A stretch of DNA of 64,000 bases from assembly GCA_037954325.1 (NCBI GenBank), contig JBBMNZ010000015.1, forward strand, positions 2,790,001 to 2,854,000, written 5' to 3'. Shown here in pieces: positions 48,811-60,000 of the stretch. The notes beneath the pieces are model-generated. The model was not told the DNA's origin. It saw only the letters and a program-made list of their open reading frames with translations, and did no database searches. Made by a program: the position numbers and the translations under genes. Source of the stretch: Fistularia commersonii (Eukaryota > Chordata > Actinopteri > Syngnathiformes > Fistulariidae). Every line of letters begins with the position of its first letter. Position 1 is the stretch's first letter.

Positions 48811-51800
48811 GTTGAACTGAGCTCAGGGAGTCATTATCACTAATGAAGTGACCTCTGTCACTGAACATAACCGCACTTCTCTTTATCTCCTACTTCTGTT
48901 GATTTCTTTAGTAGTTTGCCATCGTCTGATTACACATGCACTCTCCCTCTCTAATCAACTTTACACGCGGATGCATATTTTTATATTGTGTTTTAAACTA
49001 ATTCTGCATGGATCATAACACCTAACCTTGTCCTCTTCTTCTCTTTTCTTTCAATATGTGTTGGTGTTTGTGTTTGTGTTTAAAACTTGTAAAATACTTT
49101 ACATTTTGTTAGTGCCGCTTAATTGTACAGCGGATGAGCATTTCAATAAATCTTATGCTTGTACTTGAGGTAGTCTGTGTGTGTTTTTGGATTTGTGTTG
49201 CGCATGCAGCATCTCCTTCAGGGTAACCCTTGCCCAAGCTTTTTTTTTTTTTTTCAGCAACCAGATGCTTTATTTATTTTGCCATTTTCTTCATTGCAGT
49301 TGCTAATGAAGCGGGGGAAAGTAGGAGTAAGCGTCCGCTGGCCCGCTTTGCACGTAAGGCCACTCTTTTTTTTTCCCCCAAGGTTTTTCTGTTCAACTCA
49401 TAAATATGTATGTGTATAATAGAGATAGAGGCTTTTTGTCTCTATGAAAACGTTTTAGGCTCACGGTCCCAGAATGCACTGGGCACGGATATCACAGCAA
49501 GCATTGACATCTCTGACCAAAAGGGACTTTTGATTGATCCACGCAGCACAGAGGAGATTTTGGCTGATGAACTGCCAGTCCCAGATGCACCAGAAGCCAT
49601 GGAGAAGACAGCTATCAGGTCATGCATACACACAAAAATAATCATTGGCGAATATTGAGAGAAGTTTTTTTTTTTTTTTTTTTTTTTTAATCCAGAAACA
49701 TACAATGTAATTTTATACTCATCAACATACCACAGTGATGTTTCTATGAGAGTTGTGAAAGGAATCTATCTACAACACCAGGTAACGTACAAAAGTGTCA
49801 TATTCCGTCTACAGCCACTGAAACCATAAATACTTTCTGGTACTGACCTTCCAGCGTGCTTTGTAGACTGGTCCAAACTGCTATTGCAGGATGTGCAGAA
49901 GTTATAACAACACCAAAAGTTCAGTTTAGCTCTCAACTTCACACAAAATGAATGGAATACCAGGCTATCACACTACCAGATATTTCACGATAAAGGCTGG
50001 AAAAAGGCTTAGCTGTCCACATGCAATCCAACAGCACTGCATGTGTTTCCTACCAGGATTTGCTAAAACGAAAATATGATGTGAAACAAAGTAAACCGTC
50101 TTTAGAGAGACTGATTGATTTATTTTTTTTAAACTTTTATTTATACATTCAGTCATTATCTGTATCCCTGATCCTACAACCAGGGTTGTTTGGGGGGCTG
50201 GAACTTATTCCAGCTGTCATTGGGTGAAAGGTGAGGTTCACCCTGGAAGGGTTGCCCACCAGTTTTAGGGCAGATATAGAGACATACAGCTATTCACTCA
50301 TTCATTCACACACCCTGGCTATTTAGGGTCTCCGGTGAACCTACCGCACGTTTTTGGACAGTGGAAGGAAACTGGAGAACTCAATTCAATTTGATGTTAA
50401 TTCTTTATTTTGGTCACAAAGAAAAAAAAATACAAGCACCATTTCAATTGGTCATCCTCATATTCTATTGGATTGTTGATATTGTTTTGCATGAAGGTGG
50501 TATCACCTATGATCTTCACAAACCAAAGTGGCAAAAGTGCCAGTGTTCTATTAATGAGATGGAATTTTGAACATTAGGAACAGACATGTGAATAATGACA
50601 CTGATCATTTTAAATTTTATGAATTAGATGTGAAACGCTAAACTAAAAGGGGGGGTGTAAGTGTGTAGAGGAGAAAAAAACAATATCTATATATTTTGTA
50701 TGTCTATTTCATGAACTGCTGTTTGAGTGGGTTGTTTATTCACTGCCTGACTTCTGATGACACATCAAAATTGAAGTGTGTGGGTTGGATGACATTAGTT
50801 TTTCCATCGTTTTGGTGGTTTTGTGTCGCAGGTTGCGATGCCTGATAAAACAGCTGGAGCGGGGGGAGGCGTCAGTGGTGGAGCTGAAGAAAAACCTGGA
50901 GTACGCTGCCACTGTCCTGGAATCTTTATACATTGAGGAGAACAGGCAAGGAGCATTCTGTATTTTTTCAAGAGTTGAAAAGCATGTTTATGAGTATGTG
51001 TCTTAGTCAATACGCATCGTGATAATGACTTTATGCAGCTTGTTTTTATGAAAGTTGTTCAGCTGAGGGAGGTAGTTTGTTCTCAAAATAAATAGATAAA
51101 TTATAAGGAAATAAAAGTGCTTCAATTTGTTGATAAGGAGGAACAGACTTGAATATGAATCTGTTGTTGATGGAATATTTAGTTATCCATCATTCCTTCG
51201 TAGCTGGACTTTAAAAAAAAAACAACTTGAGATTAAATCAGAGCTTATTATCCATGCAAGAAATTGCCTATTATCTAAACTGGACATTAAATTCTGGTCA
51301 GAATTGAGAAAAAATATGGACTATGCTATGACTGGTATAGATATGATGAAAAATGGAAAAGGCAAATGAGTAGAAATACATTTTTACCACCATGGCCACT
51401 TGAAAAATTTAGTTTATCTTATATGGAGATGTGAAGGATTCTTTCAAATGTCATGAAAACATAGTGATTCCTCTTACCAAGAGACAATAGAAAAAAGTTG
51501 AAGCATTTTAAATATTCCCCTTTTTATAAAACTTACTATACATTTCTCCCTTTGCCGTAAGTCCTAGTCAAACTAATATTCTCAAGACTGAACAACAATG
51601 TCAGTGCAAGTAACAGGATGTTGTACATGAAACAAGCTTTGAAGAGGAAGCAGGGCACATTTAGAACATTTCCAGAGTGTCATCCAACTCTTATAAGTCA
51701 TGATATTTTTTTGTTAGTTTATTTTTTTCATATATGTGTTTATCCTCACAGGCAATATGTGGACCCGGAAGACGAACTGAGTGACATTCAGTCAGACTCG

Positions 51801-54800
51801 GTACCATCCGAGGTCCGCGACTGGCTTGCCTCCACCTTCACAAGGCAGAGAGGGCTTGCATTACGTCGGAATGAAGACAAACCTCGTTTCCGCAGCATTG
51901 TCCATGTGGTGCAGGCTGGCATCTTTGTGGAAAGGTTCTGTTTGTTTCGCTGCTTCAGTGCCCCTTGCAGTGGAGAAGTGATTGGATCACTGAATGAAAC
52001 TTGGTATGTGTGTGTCTTCTATCTCTTTGACAGGATGTACCGAAGGACGTCCAATATGGTTGGTCTCAGTTATCCCCAAAGTGTCATTGCTGTGCTGAAG
52101 GTATATTGTCTTCTCTTTCTTGTTGAAAATTTCATCCGTGTTAGATCATAGGTAGAAATTGGTTCGGACCAATAGGAATGGGAAGTTGTCCAATCTGGTA
52201 CAATAGTTACCAGAAAATTGTATTATGGGTATTTGAGAATACATGTAACTGTTTGTATACATGTATTTTTCTACAAAGGCAATAATTGCTTAGCATGCTA
52301 TGGGAAAAATTCTCATTTGTATCTCACATACATACATAAGTCCATCCATCTTTTCCCGCTTATCCGGAGTCGGGTCACAGGGGTAGCAGCCGGAGCAGTG
52401 AAACCCAGACCTCCCTCTCCCGCGCCATATGGTCCAGCTCCTCTGGGGGGACCCCAAGGCGTTCCCAGGCCAGCCTGGAGACATAGTCTCTCCAGCGTGT
52501 CCTGTGTCTTCCCCACAGTGTCCTCCCAGATGGACATGGCCAGAATACCTCCACCGGGAGGCGTCCAGGAGGTATTCTGCCCAGATGCCCAAGCCACCTC
52601 GTGGGACTCTTCTCAATGCAAAGGAGCAGCAGCTCTACTCCAAGCTCCTCACGAATGACCAAACTGCTCACCCTCTCTCTAAGGGAGACTCCGGCCACCC
52701 TGCGGAGAAAACTCATTTCGGCCGCTGTATCCACAATCTCATCGTTTCAGTCACTATCCACAGCTCGTGACCATAGGTGAGGGTGGGAACGTTGATCGAT
52801 CAGTAAATTGAGAGCTTCGCCTTCCACTCAGCTCCCTCTTAACCACAATGGATCGATACAGAATTTGCATCGCTGCAGCCACTGCACCGTTCCGCCTGTT
52901 GATCTCCCGCTCCATCCTTCCCTCAATTGTGAACAAGACCCCGGGATACTTGAACTCCTCTACTGGGGGCAGAATGTCTTCCCTGACCCGGAGTGGGCAT
53001 TCCACCCGTTTCCAGTTGAGCTTGTGAGAGCTGATGAGAGCTGGAGATCATGGCCTGTGAAGCCAACAGAGCCACATCATCTGCAAAAAACAGAGACTCG
53101 ATCCTGCGGCCACCAAACCCAACCATCCCCTTGATGCCTTGGCTGCACCTACAGTAGAAACTCTGTCCATAAAAGTTATGAACGGAATCGGTGACAAAGG
53201 GCAGACCTGGCAGGCCAGCTCTCACTGGAAATGGGTCAGACTTACAACTTGCAATGCGGCCCAAGTTCCGACTCCGATCATACAGGGATCGAACATTACC
53301 GGTACCCGGTACTACCGGACCTACCCCCACAGGACTTCCCGTTGGACACAATTGAATGCCTTCTCCAGGTCCACAAAACACATACAGACCAGTTGAGCAA
53401 AATCCCATGCACCCTTGTGGACCCTGCCAATGGTATAGAGCGTGTCCACTGTTTCAAGACCAGGACAGAAACCACACAGCTCCTCCTGGATCCGACATTT
53501 AACAACCTCGCAGACCCTCCTCTCCAGCATCGCTGAATAGAACTTACCAGAGAGGCTGAGGAGTCTGATCCCCCTGTCGTTAGAGCATATCCTCCAATCC
53601 CCCTTTTTAAAAAGGGGGATCACCACCCCGGTCTGCCAGTCCAGTGGCACTGTTTCCGACATCCACGCAATGCGGCAGAGGTGTGTCACCCAGGACAGCC
53701 CCACAGCATCCAGAGTCTTGAGGAACACAGGGTGGACCTCATCCAACACTGGAGCCCTGATTCCGAAGAGCATTTTGACTGCTTCAGCAACTTCAGCTCT
53801 GGAAATAAGTGTGTCCATTCCAGAGTCCCCTGGCTCTGCTTCATCATAGCAAAGGCATTTCAATGGGGTTGAGGAGATCTTGGAAGTATTCCTGCCCCAA
53901 CATCTCAAGTTGAGGCCAGCAGCACCATGCTCCCACAGTGTTGATGGAGCACTGCTTCCCCCTCCTGAGCCCCCGGATGGTGGAACAGAATGTCCTCGAT
54001 GCCCACTGGAAGTCATTCTGCATTGTCTCCCCGAACTTCCCGTGTTCGAGATTTTGCCTCTGTAACCACCAAAGCCGAATGCCGATTGGCCTACCAGTAC
54101 CTGTCAGCTGCTTTACAGACTCCTTTCTGGCCACAGGCCCTTTTTCAGTTTGACGGCATCCCTCACGACCGCAGTCCACCAGCGGGTTTGAGGGTTGCCA
54201 AGCGCTAACCGCCTATGACCGCAGCTCCGGTCTGCCGCCTTGACAAAGGATGCACCCATCGTATTCAATGTCTCTAGTCTCCCTCGGGACGTAGTTGTAG
54301 TTCTGCCTGAGGTGGGAGTTGAAATTCCTTCTGACATTGAACTCTGCTGGATGTTCCCAGCAGACCCTTACATTACATTTAGGTCTACCAGGTCTGACCG
54401 ACATCCTCCCCCACCATCTGAGCCAGCTCACCGCCAAGTGGTGATCAGTTGACAGCTCCGCCCCTCTCTTCACCCGAATGTCCAGGACATGCAGCCTCAA
54501 GTCCGACGATACAACTACAAAGTCGATCAAAGGCCTGAGGTGTGTTGGTGCCAATTGCACATATGGGCACCTTTGTTCCTGAATATTATGTTCCTTATGG
54601 ACATTCCGTGACAAGCAAAGAAATCCAATAACAAAATGCCACTTGGGTTCGGATCGGGGGGGCCATTCCTCCCAATCACGCCCTTCCAAGTCACCCCTCC
54701 CAGTTGTTCCAACTTGAGCATTGAACTTGAGCACCCAGTGGGTGTTGAGCCCAGGGGAAGAGGGACCTATGATGCTCCTTCGGGCCGTGCCCGGCCGAGC

Positions 54801-57058
54801 CCCATGGGTAAAGACCCGGCCACTAACATTCACCCCCAAGCCGTCCCCAGGCCTGGCTCCAGGGGGGACCCGGTGACCCATGTCTCGGCAAGGAAAAACT
54901 GGGTCCAATTATTTTCATTCTCACAGGGTTCTTCTGAGTATCCCCACAATCATAGTTACACTATGTGCAATATTTATGGTAAAGCAATATGTTGATGGAG
55001 CTTTGTCCCACAAACATTAGTTTGCTTGTGTTTTTCCAAGCAACCACATTTTATTATACCCTTGATGCCATGATTTGTTTGTAATATGAAATGTGATCAA
55101 TCATGCAAAATAGACTGATTTCAGCATTTAATTTTGAAAAAAAAAAACACAAGTAAAATAATAATAACAATAATAATAATAATGATAATAATAATGATAG
55201 TAATAATAATACTAAAATATTTGTAAAAGAATATAAGGGCACAAAATACTGCCGTATTTTATTCAGTTAATTATAATAAGATCCATCCATCCATCAATCC
55301 ATCCATCCATCTTCTTCCGCTTATCCCAGCTCTCACTGGGTGAGAGGCGGGGTACACCCTGGAATGGTTGCTAGTTAATTGCAAGGCCACATGTAAAAAC
55401 AACCATTCACCAGTTCACTTATTCGGGGCAATTTTTCCCAATTTTTTCCGATTAACCTGCTGCATGATTTTGGACTGTGGGAGGGGATGGATCTCCTTTT
55501 AGATTCAGGTTGATTATTCAAAAATCGCTATTTAATGGAGGTGGAGTACAATGTCTTCATGAGTCTGAAAAAATATTCAAATATGTTTATTCAATTTAAT
55601 TATTCACTCATTTTCCTGTATCGCTGCTTTTGAATGTGGATGTTACCATGGCTGCTTTTGAATGTTTCTTCTGCAGCATGTGGACATGTGGTGCTTCGAC
55701 GTGTTTGCACTGAACGATGCCAGCGGACAACATGCACTAAAATTTGTCTTCTATGAGCTGCTCACCAGATATGACTTGATCAATCGTTTTAAGGTATGAA
55801 ATTTGTAAATCAGTCAAACAAGTCATCATGTGTCATATTGTTTTAAGACTTTTAGAAGTTGTGCATTTAAAAAAAAATCACTGAACAACTTTTGAATAGT
55901 TACAATCAAAAAAGACATTCAGCAGTTCATATCAGCAAAATTTCTGTTTTCTATAAATTCATGAACAACATGTCATTTCCATCAATCTTTCCACGTGAAT
56001 TTTACCATATATTTTACAAATATGTTGAGTAATTCTCCCTCCACACCAGCAGGTGGGGCGATTATATAATTTTTCACCATCAGGATATCGGAGAAACCGC
56101 AGACTTAGTTAAATCTTCTCAGGCATGTTATATTCCATTTGTATGTATCACTTGTATCTAAATGTGAACATGAGAGGAATAATATGTATTGATAAAATGT
56201 AATTAATAGTGAATATGTATTGAATGACCAATATGACTTTATCCTAGGTGTAAAACAAATTCTGCATTCCTTGTCAACTCCCCTCATTGTTGGAATAATA
56301 TGTGCCAGGTCCCTGTTTCAGCGCTTATATCGTTTGCGGAATCGCTGGAGGTGGGCTACAGCAAACACAAGAACCCCTACCACAACCTCATGCATGCTGC
56401 TGACGTCACGCAGACCATCCACTTCCTTCTACTCAAGACCGGCATGGTGGTGGGTCAGAATTGTATTCATGATTGTCAGAGTTGTATTCTGATCAAATTT
56501 TTACAACCATGTAATAATCAACGCACAGTCGGCGAATTGGTGGTTGTTTAAGGTGCCACCAAACATCAGTACGCATATATATATAGATATATCACTAAGC
56601 AACTATAGACTCTTCTTTCAATTCTGCTGAGATATATAATTGTTGTCAAGTCTTCCGACCTTTTCTTTTAGACTCAAATCTGTATGGTGTGATCTTACAT
56701 TTCTCCTCTTTCTGACCATCCAATCTCCCTTCCAGCATTGGCTCACTGAGTTGGAGATCTTTGCCCTCATTTTTGCAGCTGCCATCCATGACTTTGAACA
56801 CACAGGAACTACAAATAACTTTCATATCCAGACTAGGTAACTTTCTGTTCACATTCCAGATATTAATCAAACAAGGTGCTTAATGTTTTACTTTACCAAA
56901 CCCCATGTTATGAAGATACTTGGTCCTTGAAGCATCTGACATATTGTTTGTCAGATCATATCAATCATGTTCCTTATTCAAAAATATATTTCTTCATGAG
57001 GTTTGAAGGAGACTGAATCCTGTGTCATTGGGACTTTACATTTCAGCCTTCTATAAGG

Positions 57059-57092
<34 letters not shown>

Positions 57093-60000
57093 TAATTTGT
57101 TTTTCACAGACTCTTTTTGAGACTGGTCTTTATTTGAGTTTAGGTTGAGTTATGAGTTATGAGTCTCATGCTGAAGGGTGACAACTTTGTACCCGCCCAC
57201 ATTCGAATTGCCTTGTGTATCTGAGCAGGATCAAAACTAGCAAGGAGCATCAAACTGTAAAAAAAAATCATTGTACTGATGAAATTTTCAATGTGTGAAA
57301 TACACAGGTCAGACACGGCGATGCTATACAATGACCGAGCTGTTTTGGAGAACCACCATGTCAGTGCTGCCTACCGCCTCCTACAGGGTGACGACGAAAT
57401 GAACATTCTCTTAAATCTCTCCAAAGAGGACTGGAGGTGAGCAGGAACCAACTCCTGAGTTTGTTGTGTTACGTTTTTTTTTTTTTCGTCACCTCTCGTA
57501 CCTCTTAGGTGCCTGGCAAAACATGAGCAGATTGCATGAGCAGAAGCCCTCTGATGCAAATACAGAAAAAATTGATTCATAATATAATATTGCTGTATTC
57601 ATCACAAAAAAGCAGGGCATTGACATCATATCGATCATTTTAACAGTCCATTATGAGCAAAAACAAAATATAATAATTATTTATAAAACTATGAGTGCAC
57701 ATTGGCATGTCAAAATAGCTCAATTTTTTTGAGGTATACAAAAATCCCGGAGTCTGTCATTGTAATTCAGTGTTAAGATGACCGACTCTTTCAGAGAGCT
57801 GCGGACTCTGGTGGTGGAGATGGTCTTAGCAACCGACATGTCTTGCCACTTCCAGCAGATTAAAACCATGAAGAGTCTCCTGCAGCAACCCGATGCGTGA
57901 GTGCACCATCACCTTCATCTTTTTGTCAGACAAATCCATAGTCTTGAAACTAGTCGGCCATTTTGCTGTGATGTCGCTCAAGCTGAGGAGGTGCTCTTAA
58001 TAAATAAGAAAGTGTGTGGGTCGGCTTCTGTGTGTGTAATTCGAAAAATGGAGGTAATATTGCAAAGTGCTCTGAGTACCTATAAAGGAAAAGGCTTTTT
58101 ACATTTGACAGTTGAACAGAACCAATATTTTTCTCAAATATTAATACCCAAGGTATATTTGTCAAAACACGTAATTTTGCTTTCACATAGGAGCATCTCA
58201 GTACCCAGACCAGCTCTTCATGACAGTGACTTATTGGGTTGAATTTAACAGGATTGACAAACCAAAGGCCTTATCTCTGCTGCTGCACACCGCTGACATC
58301 AGCCATCCAGCCAAATGCTGGGACCTCCACCACCGCTGGACCACTTCCCTGCTGGAGGAGTTCTTCAGACAGGTTATACCACAACTTCTGGTCATTTATG
58401 GCAGCTCCACTTTTGATTGTCATTTTTATTTTTTTCAATATGAGTAATCAGTATGGTAAAGGCTACTTACTTGAGATTTATCCTTTTCATCTACCACTTT
58501 TTTTTTCCATAATTGCATTGTGCACTGTCTACTGTCCACTGTCTACAATTAAAGTCATTTTTTTTCTCTATTCTATTCGATTAAATTTCATTTTCACTAG
58601 CAACTGGTTATCACAATACAGTATTGCAATATAATTGTCCATGAAAATAACAGCAAATAACACTGGTGTATCAACCTAACAGTGCATACTAACACTAACA
58701 TTGTCCAGATCAAAATTTGAAACACATGATTTAACCAATTTAAAGCATTTTTTATCAAATGAGGGTGTAGCAAATCAAAGAAATAAAAGGTCTGTATGTG
58801 CTTATCATTAACTTTATATGTTTTAAGTTGACAAGTAATCATTTGGAAGTGACAGTATGACAAAGTACAAATTGGCCTGTCAGTTAAACTTAGTGTAATA
58901 TGTGAAAACAATGTAACATCTGCTGTATGCTTTTGGCCTCTTAATCATGTGTTTTAAAGTTCAAACACTTGAGGTAAATACAATTTTAATGCCGATATTC
59001 TGATTTAAATGTAGTATTTTTCCTCCACTTGATGACTAGTTATTGAATTTAATATGTTTTCAGGGTGATAAAGAAGCAGAGTTGGGTTTGCCTTTTTCTC
59101 CTCTGTGTGACCGCAAATCCACCATGGTGGCCCAGTCCCAGATTGGTAAGGTAGTCACTGCTCAGTATGGGTTATATACATTAGCATATGCCATTGACAT
59201 TGATCATTAGAGGACTATATATCAGTTTTTGAAGAATAGATAATTATTTTTTAAATCAGTCTAATGGTATAAAATGTATCTGCTGTTCAATTTTCAGATT
59301 ATGATAACCTATTACAAATACAGTGGGGAAAAAAAGTATCAAGTTAGCCACCAATAGTGCAAGTTTTCCCACTTAAAAAGATGAGAGGCCTGTAATTTTC
59401 ATCATTGGTACACTTCAACCATGAGAGACAGAATGGCGGTAAAGAATCCAGGAAATCGCATTGTAGGATTTTTAATGAATTCATAGGTAAATTCTTCAGT
59501 GAAATAAGTATTTGGTCACCTGCAAACAAGCAAGATATCTGGCTCTCAGAGACCTGTAACTTCTTTAAGAGGCTCCTCTGTCCTCCACACATTACCTGTA
59601 TTAATGGCACATCTTTGAACTGGTAATCTCCCTTGATCTGGGTGCTCCAGATTTCACAATGTGGTGTCAAAATGATCACAAGATGAGAGAGCAAAAATCC
59701 CAGAACCACACGGGGGACCTAGTGAATGACCTCCGGAGAGCTGGGACCAAAGTCACAAAGGCTACCATTAGTAACACACTATGCCGCTGAGTAGTCAAAT
59801 CCTGCAGTGCCAGATGTGTCCCCTGCTTAAGCCAGAACAAGTCCAGGCCCGTCTGAAGTTTGCTAGAGGGCATTTGGATGATCCAGAAGAGGATTGGGAG
59901 AATGTCCTATGGTCAGATGAAACCAAAATAGAACTTGCTGGTAAAAACTCAACTTGTCGTGTTAGGAGAAGAAAAAAATGCTGAGTTGCATCCAAATAAC

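Noticed and set aside
51127..51369. An 80-codon frame in pde1c intron 4
   Set aside because: It has AT-rich codon content, no acceptor or donor in phase with neighbouring exons, and no PDE1 counterpart.
53321..54016. A 231-codon - strand frame with reverse-transcriptase motifs
   Set aside because: LINE remnant inside pde1c intron 6. The frame breaks on both sides.
54213..54908. A 231-codon - strand frame
   Set aside because: Part of the LINE endonuclease region, not a host gene.
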